From assembly GCA_964432595.1 (NCBI GenBank), contig CAYSOF010000001.1, positions 496,001-560,000 of the forward strand: a stretch of 64,000 nucleotides of DNA. Reading direction: 5' to 3'. Made by a program: the position numbers and the translations under genes. The notes beneath the pieces are model-generated. The model did not search any database. It saw only the letters and a list, made by a program, of their open reading frames with translations, and was not told the DNA's origin. The number at the start of each line of letters is the position of its first letter. The first letter of the stretch is position 1. Shown here piece after piece: positions 9,092-17,044 of the stretch. Source of the DNA: DASYLJ01 sp964432595 (GTDB lineage: Bacteria; Desulfobacterota; Binatia; DP-6).

Positions 9092-9131
9092 TTGACTCCA
9101 CCGGTGAGGCCTTTCAATACCGGCCGGTATG
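9092..9131 (+). promoter_or_regulatory. Promoter and perfect 14-bp palindrome over the crotonase start
   Basis: A TTGACT -35-like hexamer (9092-9097) is followed after 17 bases by CAATAC (9115-9120), a weak -10. ATACCGGCCGGTAT at 9117-9130 is a perfect palindrome that covers the -10 and the first two bases of the ATG at 9129. No Shine-Dalgarno is visible, so a leaderless transcript is possible. A repressor of TetR type bound here would block both RNA polymerase and the start codon. Confidence 0.5.
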
Positions 9132-9806
9132 GAAGACCTGGTCCTGGTCGAGCGGCCCCGCGACGCGGTCGCGTGCCTCACGCTGAACCGACCGGAGAAG
9201 AAGAACGCGCTGTCGATCGCGCTGCGCGACCAGGTGACGGGGGCACTCGAACGGCTCGCGGCCGACGACGCCGTGAGCGTCGTCGTGCTGACGGGCGCGG
9301 GCGGCGCGTTCTCGGCGGGGTTCGACCTCGACGAGTTCGGCCGCGCGCTGCAGGAGCCGGGGCTCTATGACCGCATCTGGGCCTCCGGCGATCCCTACCA
9401 CGAGCGGCTGCTGCGCTTTCCGCTCCCGCTGGTCGCCGCCGTCGACGGGATCGCGCTCGGCGGCGGCATGGACACGGCGGTGCTGTGCGACGTTCGCATC
9501 GCCAGCACGCGCGCCAGCTTCGGGCATCCGGAAGCGAGCTTCGGCGACGTCGTCTACGCGCCGCTGCACGACCTGATCGGCGGCGCGGCGGCGCGCGAGC
9601 TGTGCCTCACCGGCCGCCGGATCGACGCCGCCGAAGCGCTGCGGCTCGGCCTGGTCTCGGAGGTCGTCGCGCCCGACGCGCTCCGCGAGCGGGCGCTCGA
9701 CGTCGCCGCCACGATCGCCCGCGCGCCGCGCGAGCTGGTGATGCGCACCAAGGCGAAGATCATCGCCCGCGCCGCGATCCCGTTCACGACGACGCTGGCG
9801 CTGTAG
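9129..9806 (+). CDS. Enoyl-CoA hydratase/isomerase family protein (crotonase fold)
   Basis: 225 aa. LTLNRPEKKNALS near residue 18 and FSAGFDLDEF near 60 form the first half of the CoA/oxyanion site; DGIALGGGMDTAVLCD supplies the second oxyanion-hole Gly, and FGHPEASFG carries the conserved Glu of hydratases. The protein ends about 30 residues earlier than typical 255-260 aa family members, losing the C-terminal helix. The family hydrates or isomerises acyl-CoA esters, usually in beta-oxidation; the precise substrate is unknown. It converges on the DUF4239 gene with three bases between stops. The start lies inside a palindrome, suggesting dedicated repression. Confidence 0.85.
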   Translation: MEDLVLVERPRDAVACLTLNRPEKKNALSIALRDQVTGALERLAADDAVSVVVLTGAGGAFSAGFDLDEFGRALQEPGLYDRIWASGDPYHERLLRFPLPLVAAVDGIALGGGMDTAVLCDVRIASTRASFGHPEASFGDVVYAPLHDLIGGAAARELCLTGRRIDAAEALRLGLVSEVVAPDALRERALDVAATIARAPRELVMRTKAKIIARAAIPFTTTLAL

Positions 9807-9809
9807 CCG

Positions 9810-10607
9810 TCAGCGCGGCACGTCGTGCCGCATGACGTCGTGGAGGACGAGCTCGTACGCGACGGGCGGCACGCCGGTGGTGCCGAGATACGGACGGTCG
9901 GTCGACGCGATGAAGAAGATCAGCAGCCCGATCATCGCGGCGAGCAGGCTCGTCATCCAGGCGTGGAACGCGAGGCTCTCCATGCTGAAGACGTACGACC
10001 CCGTCAGCGAGATCACGGCGCCGACGAGGACGACCGCCCACAGTGTCCCCGGCACGCCGTACTCCACCGCCTCGATCCGCGCGCGCCGCTTCTCGACGAG
10101 CTCGTTGTACGTGCCCATCGCCTCCGCGTGCACGATGCGCTGGCCGTCGGTCGTGGGCTCGAACGCGTAGAACACGTCCTGCAGCTCGGTCAGCGCGTCG
10201 GTGCCGCGATGCGGGAGCTCGCCGCGCCGTTGCCGCGGCCACTCGGCGTCGATGACGAACCGCGTGTAGCGCACCAGCATCCCGCGGAGCCGCGTGCGCA
10301 TCGGCTCCGGATGGCCCGAGAAGTCGCGATAGAGGGCGGCGATGCGTGCGGCCTCGTCCGAGGCGGCGTCCGACGCGCGCGCGGCGTTGCCCCACGTGGC
10401 GACCGAGATGAGTCCGATCGCGATCGCATAGATGACGAGGATGCCCGAGAACATCCAGCCGACGACGCCGTTGTCGACCAGGGCATGCAGGCCCCGCCGC
10501 CGCACCCAGCTGCGCGTGACGACGAGGCCGGCCAGGGCAGCCGCCACGAACACGGCGATCGTGAGGACGGCGAAGACCGGTGCGGGAAGGTCGTGGATGA
10601 ACGTCAC
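9810..10607 (-). CDS. DUF4239 (bestrophin-like) membrane protein
   Basis: 265 aa from GTG at 10607. Four hydrophobic helices are visible: about residues 12-32 and 48-70 near the N-terminus and 188-208 and 215-236 near the C-terminus, with a charged central domain of about 110 residues between the pairs. The central segment FYAFEPTTDGQRIVHAEAMG matches what I know of the DUF4239 family, proposed to be bestrophin-like. Function unknown; ion-channel activity would be a guess. It stands alone, convergent with the crotonase gene and divergent from the DUF2652 gene. Confidence 0.75.
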   Translation of the reverse strand: MTFIHDLPAPVFAVLTIAVFVAAALAGLVVTRSWVRRRGLHALVDNGVVGWMFSGILVIYAIAIGLISVATWGNAARASDAASDEAARIAALYRDFSGHPEPMRTRLRGMLVRYTRFVIDAEWPRQRRGELPHRGTDALTELQDVFYAFEPTTDGQRIVHAEAMGTYNELVEKRRARIEAVEYGVPGTLWAVVLVGAVISLTGSYVFSMESLAFHAWMTSLLAAMIGLLIFFIASTDRPYLGTTGVPPVAYELVLHDVMRHDVPR

Positions 10608-10717
10608 GCGGGCGCATTACTGGCACGGGACCCCGCCGGCCGCAATTTTCGCAAAGCCTGGTTCCACCGCGTCGGGCATGATCCATCGTATATGCTCCCG
10701 CAGGAGGATCGATCGTC

Positions 10718-11311
10718 ATGGCGACCATGCACGGGCTCCTGATCCTGGCCGACATCTCGGGGTTCACGGAATTCGTCACGGCGACCGAGCTCGAGCACGG
10801 TCCACCCCTCATCGCGGCCCTGCTCGAGGAGGTGATCCGGCGCATCTCGCCGCCGCTCGAGATCGAAAGCGTCGCCGGCGATGCGGTGTACGCGCTCGCC
10901 GAGGACGGCACCGTGCTGCCGCGGGCCAAGCTGCTCGACGTCCTGCATCAGGCGTTCGTCGGCTTCCACGCGAAGCAGCGCGAGCTCGAGGCCGACGACA
11001 GCTGCGACTGCGGCGCGTGCCGCAGCGTCGCGCGGCTCCGGCTGAAGACGATCGGCCACTACGGCACGTTCCTCGTCCAGACGATCGGCGGCCACGCACA
11101 GACGGCCGGGCGCGACGTCATCCTCGCCCATCGCCTGCTGAAGAACGGCGTGCCCCGCGACGCCGACTACGCGCTCTTCACGCGCGACGCGCTCGCCTAC
11201 ATGGAGCTGGAGCCCGACCGGCTCGGGCTCGTGTCGCACACCGAGCACTACGACCACTTCGGCGAGGTGCCGTGCTTCGTCGGCGAGCGGCAGTGCCTGG
11301 AGCGGGGGTGA
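10718..11311 (+). CDS. DUF2652 family protein (nucleotide-cyclase-like fold)
   Basis: 197 aa. The start ATG at 10718 has an AGGAGGA Shine-Dalgarno ten bases upstream. ILADISGFTEFV at 8-19 resembles the metal-binding beta strand of class III cyclases, and ESVAGDAVYALA near residue 50 matches their second metal strand. A CDCGAC cluster follows near residue 90, and the GHYGTFLVQTIGGHAQTAG stretch is typical of DUF2652. The family looks like catalytically altered cyclase relatives; substrate and activity are unknown. It has its own promoter region, with a TATATG hexamer 28 bp upstream, and no obvious operon partner. Confidence 0.75.
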   Translation: MATMHGLLILADISGFTEFVTATELEHGPPLIAALLEEVIRRISPPLEIESVAGDAVYALAEDGTVLPRAKLLDVLHQAFVGFHAKQRELEADDSCDCGACRSVARLRLKTIGHYGTFLVQTIGGHAQTAGRDVILAHRLLKNGVPRDADYALFTRDALAYMELEPDRLGLVSHTEHYDHFGEVPCFVGERQCLERG

Positions 11312-11442
11312 CGTTCAGCCGCCGTCCGTCAGGTCGTTCGTGCGCGCCATCAGGTACGGCATCGTCCGTGCTTCTTGCTGGCCCCGCACGTCCACGCCAG
11401 TCGCTTGCCGAAGTGGGCGATGCCCCGTATCAGCGTCCTTCG

Positions 11443-11979
11443 ATGAGATCCGTCGCCGCCGCCGTCGCGCTCCTGGCCCTCGTGGGACCGATCGGGTGCG
11501 CGCGCCGGACGCCCTCGCCGGCTCCGACCGCGCCGCCGCTGGCCGCGAAGGCGCCGGACCCGGCCACCACCACGTACCTGCTGCTGAAGGTCGGCGAGCG
11601 ACGGCTCTACGTCATGGATCACGATCCGCAGACGCCGATCGAGTCGTACACGATCGCGGTGGGCCGTCCGGGCCACGAGACGCCGATCGGGCGCTTCGAA
11701 GTGTTCGAGATGATCGAGCATCCGGACTTCCAGGTGATCGACAAAAAAGACCGCACGAAGCTGCTCAGGACGATCCCGCCGGGGCCGACGAATCCCCTCG
11801 GCGAACGCTGGATCGGCTTCATGCGCGACGACGCGGGCGTGACCGGCATCCATGGGACGCCGCAGCCGGAGCTCCTCGGGAAGGCGGTCAGCGGGGGGTG
11901 TGTCCGTATGCGGAACGCCGACGTCCTGCGCGTCTTCGCCCGCGTGAAGGTCGGGACCCCCGTCATCGTCGAGCCGTAA
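11443..11979 (+). CDS. L,D-transpeptidase (YkuD domain), exported
   Basis: 178 aa from ATG at 11443. The N-terminal 20 residues are a signal peptide ending at Cys20 (VGPIGC), possibly lipidated although the lipobox is not canonical. A Pro/Ala-rich linker leads to a YkuD domain at about 45-178 with the catalytic signature HGTPQPELLGKAVSGGCVRM, in which the SGGC Cys is the nucleophile. The family cross-links peptidoglycan or attaches proteins to it in the periplasm. Upstream in-frame starts would destroy the signal peptide. The gene ends at a TAA followed directly by an SBBP-repeat remnant. Confidence 0.85.
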   Translation: MRSVAAAVALLALVGPIGCARRTPSPAPTAPPLAAKAPDPATTTYLLLKVGERRLYVMDHDPQTPIESYTIAVGRPGHETPIGRFEVFEMIEHPDFQVIDKKDRTKLLRTIPPGPTNPLGERWIGFMRDDAGVTGIHGTPQPELLGKAVSGGCVRMRNADVLRVFARVKVGTPVIVEP

Positions 11980-12246
11980 CCCTCGGTCCTCGGCGGCACC
12001 GGCGACGAGGCGGAGGTGTGGTTCGGCGGCGCCGTCGGCCTGGCGCGCCACGCCGCCGGCAACCGCTATCCGACCGGCACGACGCGCTCGACCGACTTTT
12101 CGACGACGCCCGGCGCCGATCGAACGCTCGACGGGAACGCGGACGTCTTCGTCACCAAGCTCCGTCCCGACGGGTCGGTGGCATACTCGACCTACCTCGG
12201 CGGCGGATGCGACGACTTCGCGCGCGACGTCGCCGTCTGCTCCGTT
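11980..12246 (+). pseudogene. Remnant of an SBBP beta-propeller repeat protein
   Basis: Reading the frame that starts at 11980 gives LGGTGDEAE, then AAGNRYPTGTTRSTDF, then NADVFVTKLRPDGSVAY and STYLGGGCDDFARDVAV, the familiar SBBP cadence (YLGG.GDD...AVD..GN.YVTG.T.S.DFPTTPGA). Consensus positions are eroded (RYPTG for AYVTG, AGLARHAAG for AVDAAG). There is no start codon or signal peptide, and the repeat stops just before a hairpin. This 320-bp gap therefore holds a fragment of two propeller repeats rather than a working gene. It is probably what is left of a deleted secreted protein. Confidence 0.6.
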
Positions 12247-12256
12247 CGTGACACGC

Positions 12257-12294
12257 GAAGAGGGCCACGGGGACGCGCCCCCGTGGCCCTCTTC
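12257..12294. terminator. 16-bp perfect hairpin downstream of the tandem amidase
   Basis: GAAGAGGGCCACGGGG at 12257-12272 pairs perfectly with 12279-12294 around a 6-base loop (ACGCGC). It lies 9 bp past the amidase stop and ends the SBBP remnant. A strong terminator stem by position, although no T-run flanks it on either strand. Confidence 0.65.
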
Positions 12295-12303
12295 CAGGTG
12301 CTC

Positions 12304-15300
12304 TCAGTCGGTCGTCGACACTGCGTAGAGCAGATCGCCCGGGTGGCAGTGGTGCGGCGAGAAGAAGTCGCTGCCCGGGACGCAGCGGAACATGCTCGGG
12401 TTCGTGAAGCTCGGGGCGAGCCGCACGTTCGTCGCCTGCTCGAAGGCGTAGCCGGCGGCGAGGAGCGTCGCCTCTTCGAACGCGCCCGCGACGAAGGAGA
12501 CGCCGATCGGGTTGCGGCCCGCGTTGCCGGTGCCGTAGCCGGCCGGCACGGTGAGGATCGGATAGCCGGCGCGGTCCGCGAGGCCGATCAACGCGTTGTT
12601 GTTCGGCACCACGATCACGTCCGCGGTGGCGAGGATCGCGTCGATCAGTGCCTTGCTGGCCGTGAGGCCGGCGGCCTTGGCGTCTTCGTAGGCGCTCGCC
12701 GTCTCCGGATCCGAGAGGTCGATCGCCAGCGCGTCGAGCAGCTCGCGCTGCTGGTACTTGAGGCCTTCGACCGGATTCGCGTCGTTGTAGGCGACGATGT
12801 CCGCCAACGACGACGGCTGGCTCTTCGCGATGCGCAGGGTCGGGAGGTAGGCGTCGAGGTCACGCCCGAACTCGGTGAGCACGATGCTCGGCGGGAACGG
12901 GTCGGGCACGCTGATGCTGACGACGGTGGTCGTCGCGCCGAGCTCCTGCAGCTTGGCGACGACGTTCGGGTACGGCGCGGTGGTCGAGCTGATCACCGCG
13001 ACGGTCTTGCCGGCGAGCGCCGTCGGCACGAGCCCCGAGCGGTAGTCGGGGAGTGTCGGCGCGCCCTCCGTCGCCTCGTCGGCCGGATCGGGACCGGCGA
13101 TGACCTCGAGCACGGTGGCGGCGTCATAGACGGTGCGTGTGATCGGGCCCGGCGAGTCCTGTGTCTTCGCCGCCGGCAGCACGCCGGTGCGGCTCACGAG
13201 GCCGACCGTCGGCTTGAGCCCGACGACGCCGGCCACGCCGGACGGCGCGATGAGCTGCGCCGAGTCGGTCGACGTCTCGAGGCCCATGGCGAACCCCGCG
13301 AGCCCCGCGGCCGTGGCGGCCGCCGAGCCGGCGGACGAGCCCGCCGTCGTCTTGTCGGTGTCCGACGGCAGCATCACCTGGCCGCCGAGCGAGGAGTAGC
13401 CCTCGGGCAGGTTCGCGTCGAAGATGCCGTTCAGCTCGGTGACGTTCGTCTTGCCGATGACGACTGCGCCGGCCGCTTCGAGCTTCTCGACGAGGGCCGC
13501 GTTCTTCGTGGCCACCGCATTCTGCAGCGCGACCGAGCCGCCCGTCGTCGGCATGCCCTTCACGTCGATGACGTCGGAGAGCGCGACCGGGATGCCGTGC
13601 AGCGGTCCACGGACGAGCCCGCGCCTGCGCTGGTTGTCGAGCTTGTTCGCGGCGGAGAGCGCCGCGTTCGCCTCGACGGCGCGAATCGCCTGGATCGCCG
13701 GGCCTTCGGCGTTCGTCATCGCGATGCGCGCGAGGTACGCCTTCGTGAGATCGTACGACGTCAGCGTGCCGGCCGTCATGCGCGACTGGAGACCCGCAAT
13801 CGACTCGAGCTCGAGCGCGAACGGCATCGGCTTCGCGTTCTTCGCCGGACCGTCGAGCATGTCGTACGTCGGGTTGCAGTCGCCGCGCTTCCAGTACGGG
13901 GGCCGCGGTTCCGTCTTCGCGCAGCGGTACATGCTCGGGTTGAGCGCCGACGCCGGCTGCCGCAGCTTCGTCATCTGCTCGATGACGTAGGCGACGCCGA
14001 TCAGGTTCCGCTCGCTGAGCTGGTTGCCGTGGATCGACACGCCGACCGCGCGGCGATGCGTCGCGCTGTAGCCCATCGGGATCGTGATCTGCGGCGTCCC
14101 GGCGGCGGCGCCGCTCGGGACGCTGCCGAGGATCGCGATGAAGTCGTCGCTCGGGTCGTCCGGCGTCTCGTTGTTCATCATCTTGTCGATCGCCGCCCAC
14201 TGCGCGGCGCGCCGGATCGGCATGGCGGCCTGATAGGCCAGCTGATTGGCGCCGCCCGGCGTGACGTCGGCCTGCGACGCGTTCAGGTGCGAGTTGTTGC
14301 CGAACTTGAGCGCCTCGTGCTCGTTCGCCTGGTTGTCGGCGATCTCCTCGAGCAGGCTCTTGATCGGCGCGAGCGGCCCGAGATTGCGGTAGTAGAGGTT
14401 GATCGCGTTGTGCTGCTGATAGCCCGACGGCAGCGACGGGACGTCGCCGACCGCGATCGACGGCCGCTCGACCATGATCGCGCCCGCGGCGACGAGCGCA
14501 TCGAACGCGAGCTTCGCCGGCGACCCGTCATCGAAGGTGCCGTTGTAGCCGATGCGCTTCCCCTGGACGAAGTCGATGTCGAGCGCCGACATGTAGTCCG
14601 GAATCGGATCGGGCGCGCGCGTGACCGACTGCTCCCAATTCGGGCCGAAGACCTCGGCGTATCCCGCCTCGTTCTTCGGATCGCGTCCCGCCATGGACTG
14701 CAGGTGCATCGCGGCGTTCGCGACGGTGCGATCCATCGGGCCCGCGGTGTCCTGCGACGACGAGATCGGGCCGATGCCGTACGCCGGCACGAGGCCGACC
14801 GTCGGCCGGATGCCGACGAGGCTCTGCGCGGTCGACGGGCTGATGATCGAGCCGGACGTCTCCGTGCCGACCGTGAGCATCGACAGCGCGGCGGCGCCGG
14901 CCGTGCCGGATCCGGACGACGAGCCGCTCGGATTCTGGTCGGCGTCGAGGCCGTGCACCACCTGGCCGGTGAGATTCGAGAAGCCCGACGGCTGGTTGCC
15001 GAAGCTGTTGGCGTACTCCGAGAGCCCGAGCTTCCCGAGGATGACGACGCCGCTCGCGCGCAGCTTCTTCACGATGCCCGAATCGTCCTCGGGGAAGGAG
15101 TTCCGCAGCGAGTAGTTGCCGTTCGACGTGTACATGCCCTTCACGTCGATCAGGTCCTTCAGCAGCGCGGGAAGGCCGTGCGCGGGGCCGCGGACGATGC
15201 CGGCCTTGCGCTCCTTGTCCATCTGCGCGGCTTCTTTGAGCGCGTCCGCGTTCAGCTGTGTGACCGCGTTCAGGCCGGGGCCGCGCTTGTTCAGCGCCTC

Positions 15301-15531
15301 GATGCGCTTGATGTAGGCCTTCGTCAGCTTCACCGACGTCAGCGTGCCGTCCTCCATCATCTTGATCGCGGTCGGCCCGTCGAGGGCCTCGAGGTCGAGG
15401 ATCTCGGCGACGGCCGGCGTGGCCCTCGCGACCAGCATGGCCGCCGCCATCAGCATCAGGTGTCGCACGACCGTCGTGACGGTCGTGCCGCGTGTGCCCG
15501 GCGCATCCGCCCGGCCGTTCAGTGTCGACAT
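12304..15531 (-). CDS. Exported tandem amidase; second amidase half lacks the catalytic Lys
   Basis: 1075 aa from ATG at 15531, chosen because GGAGGGAG lies just upstream and the next 40 residues give a signal peptide ending near TPAVA-EIL. Two amidase-signature domains follow each other. In the first, the Ser-cisSer-Lys triad is Lys125 (ALLKDLIDVKG), the SGSSSGSG loop near 205 and Ser228 (GTETSGSIISPS). In the second, the matching position is Ser652 (VALSDVIDVKG), encoded at 13576-13578, and the nucleophile loop is altered (GLETSTDSAQ). The first half is probably active and the second a pseudoenzyme. The family hydrolyses amides of many kinds; the substrate here is unknown. Each half is about 500 residues, so the gene looks like an old duplication-fusion. 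Confidence 0.85.
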   Translation of the reverse strand: MSTLNGRADAPGTRGTTVTTVVRHLMLMAAAMLVARATPAVAEILDLEALDGPTAIKMMEDGTLTSVKLTKAYIKRIEALNKRGPGLNAVTQLNADALKEAAQMDKERKAGIVRGPAHGLPALLKDLIDVKGMYTSNGNYSLRNSFPEDDSGIVKKLRASGVVILGKLGLSEYANSFGNQPSGFSNLTGQVVHGLDADQNPSGSSSGSGTAGAAALSMLTVGTETSGSIISPSTAQSLVGIRPTVGLVPAYGIGPISSSQDTAGPMDRTVANAAMHLQSMAGRDPKNEAGYAEVFGPNWEQSVTRAPDPIPDYMSALDIDFVQGKRIGYNGTFDDGSPAKLAFDALVAAGAIMVERPSIAVGDVPSLPSGYQQHNAINLYYRNLGPLAPIKSLLEEIADNQANEHEALKFGNNSHLNASQADVTPGGANQLAYQAAMPIRRAAQWAAIDKMMNNETPDDPSDDFIAILGSVPSGAAAGTPQITIPMGYSATHRRAVGVSIHGNQLSERNLIGVAYVIEQMTKLRQPASALNPSMYRCAKTEPRPPYWKRGDCNPTYDMLDGPAKNAKPMPFALELESIAGLQSRMTAGTLTSYDLTKAYLARIAMTNAEGPAIQAIRAVEANAALSAANKLDNQRRRGLVRGPLHGIPVALSDVIDVKGMPTTGGSVALQNAVATKNAALVEKLEAAGAVVIGKTNVTELNGIFDANLPEGYSSLGGQVMLPSDTDKTTAGSSAGSAAATAAGLAGFAMGLETSTDSAQLIAPSGVAGVVGLKPTVGLVSRTGVLPAAKTQDSPGPITRTVYDAATVLEVIAGPDPADEATEGAPTLPDYRSGLVPTALAGKTVAVISSTTAPYPNVVAKLQELGATTTVVSISVPDPFPPSIVLTEFGRDLDAYLPTLRIAKSQPSSLADIVAYNDANPVEGLKYQQRELLDALAIDLSDPETASAYEDAKAAGLTASKALIDAILATADVIVVPNNNALIGLADRAGYPILTVPAGYGTGNAGRNPIGVSFVAGAFEEATLLAAGYAFEQATNVRLAPSFTNPSMFRCVPGSDFFSPHHCHPGDLLYAVSTTD

Positions 15532-15666
15532 TGCTCCCTCCATCGAAGCGTTCGTGTGGATGGTTCCCGTGCTCGGCGGAGCCGGGAGCAATGCGTATGC
15601 CGAGGTATCGTGCGGCAGACCCACGAAAATCGACGGGCGACGTCCGGATTGCTCGCATGCTGCTCA

Positions 15667-15692
15667 CCGTGCTGCCGATGGCGGCAGCACGG
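15667..15692. other. 10-bp perfect hairpin in the amidase/FixJ divergent spacer
   Basis: CCGTGCTGCC (15667-15676) and GGCAGCACGG (15683-15692) enclose a 6-base loop. The 317-bp spacer between amidase start (15531) and regulator start (15849) otherwise shows only a possible 35-codon frame at 15745. The hairpin could attenuate the downstream gene or be an operator; nothing decides between these. Confidence 0.35.
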
Positions 15693-15744
15693 CGCACGTG
15701 GCCGGCCGAGCGGACGGGTATTGCCCGACGTCGCCGTGAACGGC

Positions 15745-15852
15745 ATGGACGCTCTGAAGGGCGCGACGGTCGGAGCGCTTCACACGATGAAACCGCACGA
15801 CATGGTCCGAGACATGGTCACGGAGATCGCGGGCGAGGGCGGCCGGCCGTGA
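15745..15852 (+). CDS. Possible 35-codon leader frame coupled to the FixJ-type gene
   Basis: An ATG at 15745 opens 35 codons (beginning MDALKGATVGALH) whose TGA at 15850-15852 overlaps the GTG start of the regulator as GTGA, the usual sign of translational coupling. No clear Shine-Dalgarno precedes the ATG and the peptide matches nothing I know. It may be a chance frame in GC-rich DNA. Confidence 0.2.
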   Translation: MDALKGATVGALHTMKPHDMVRDMVTEIAGEGGRP

Positions 15853-16463
15853 ACGGCCAGGCGCCGATCGTCTTCGTCGTCGACGACGACCCGTTCGGGC
15901 GCGCGATCACGGAGCGCCTGCTGCGCTCCGTCGGCTTCGACGTCGAGACCTTCGACTCGGCCGCCGAGCTGATGGAGGCGGCACGCCCGGATCGTCCGGC
16001 CTGCCTGGTGCTCGACGTGCAGCTCCCCGCACAGGGCGGTCTCGACCTGCAGCAGGAGCTCGTCGGGTCGGGCGTCACGATGCCGATCGTCTTCGTCACG
16101 GGCCAGGGCGACGTCCCGATGACCGAGCGGGCGATGAAGGCGGGCGCCGTCGAGTTCCTGGCGAAGCCCTACCGGCGAAACCACCTGCTCGCCGCCGTCC
16201 GCACCGCCATCGAGCGCGACACGATCGCCCGCCGCCAGCGCTCGGAGGCCACGGACCTCCGGGCGCGGTACGAGGCGCTGAACCCCCGCGAGCGCGAGGT
16301 GATGACCCACATCGTGGCCGGGATGTTGAACAAGCAGATCGCCTTCGAGCTCGAGACGACGGAGCGCGCCATCGAGTTCCATCGCGCGCAGATCATGCAG
16401 AAGATGCGCGCCCGCTCGCTCGCGGAGCTCGTCGGGATGGTGGCGCGCCTCGGCCCCGGCTGA
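15849..16463 (+). CDS. FixJ-family two-component response regulator (REC + LuxR-type HTH)
   Basis: 204 aa from GTG at 15849; longer frames upstream encode Arg-rich noise. Receiver domain residues 5-120: acidic pocket VVDDDPF, phospho-acceptor Asp56 in LVLDVQLP, Thr in FVTGQGDVPM and Lys in FLAKPY. Residues about 140-200 form a LuxR/FixJ helix-turn-helix (LNPREREVMTHIVAGMLNKQIAF). Phosphorylation normally releases the DNA-binding half to activate transcription. No histidine kinase is adjacent, so the partner lies elsewhere; the kinase at 20063-21505 is a candidate only by proximity. The gene is divergent from the tandem amidase. Confidence 0.85.
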   Translation: MNGQAPIVFVVDDDPFGRAITERLLRSVGFDVETFDSAAELMEAARPDRPACLVLDVQLPAQGGLDLQQELVGSGVTMPIVFVTGQGDVPMTERAMKAGAVEFLAKPYRRNHLLAAVRTAIERDTIARRQRSEATDLRARYEALNPREREVMTHIVAGMLNKQIAFELETTERAIEFHRAQIMQKMRARSLAELVGMVARLGPG

Positions 16464-16476
16464 CGCCGGCGCGCGC

Positions 16477-16986
16477 TCAGCCGCCGCAGAACAACTGGGT
16501 CACGTAGAGGATGCCCGCGCCGTCGGTCACCGCGCCGACGCCGGTCATCACGAACCGGCCTTCGATGTTCCGCCGGTGTCCCGGGCTGTCGAGCCAGCCG
16601 TCGAGCGCGGTCTGCGCGGCGTCGCGATAGCCGCCCTGCAGGGCGACGTTCTCGCCGGCATGCCGGCACGCCATGACCGCACGCAGCGCGTCCGCGCGCG
16701 CGAGGAAGTCGTCGTGTCCGAACGCGCGCGCGCGGGTCGCCATCGCGCGGCTGTGGAGACGCGCCTGACGCGTGATGCGCGGGTCGAGCAGCAGCGGCGG
16801 CAGGCGGCGCGCGCGACGATGCCGGTTGACGAGCGTGATCACGTCGCGCTCGACCGTCGAGATCGTGAGCGGCGGCGGCCGGCGTGGCGGTGGCGGACGT
16901 CCGTCGACGGCGACTGCCAGTCCGCAGACGAGCAGCAGAGCGACTCCGAGGCGTGCGCGCATACGTCGAACGACGTAGTAGCGCAT
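16477..16986 (-). CDS. Exported CAP/SCP-domain protein
   Basis: 169 aa from ATG at 16986; a second ATG at 16962 would give a cleaner signal peptide (MRARLGVALLLVCGLAVAV) and is equally possible. After a Pro-rich linker, residues about 45-165 show the CAP fold signatures: LVNRHRRARRLPPL with the first helix, HSRAMATRARAFGHDDF with the conserved His, AGENVALQGG, and WLDSPGHRRNIEG with the second His, then GVGAV. The family (PF00188) is secreted and binds sterols, metal ions or peptidoglycan in different lineages; the role here is unknown. Only 13 bp separate its stop from that of the convergent FixJ-type gene. Confidence 0.8.
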   Translation of the reverse strand: MRYYVVRRMRARLGVALLLVCGLAVAVDGRPPPPRRPPPLTISTVERDVITLVNRHRRARRLPPLLLDPRITRQARLHSRAMATRARAFGHDDFLARADALRAVMACRHAGENVALQGGYRDAAQTALDGWLDSPGHRRNIEGRFVMTGVGAVTDGAGILYVTQLFCGG

Positions 16987-17044
16987 CTGCCGTCGGGGAT
17001 GCACTTCAACGCGTGACGGCCTCGTGGTAACGACCAGCGCCCGT

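Noticed and set aside
12016..15852. Plus-strand open frame running from the SBBP remnant through the whole amidase region
   Set aside because: After about 12246 it is antisense to the tandem amidase and becomes an Arg/Val/Asp-rich shadow; only the first 90 codons resemble a protein family.
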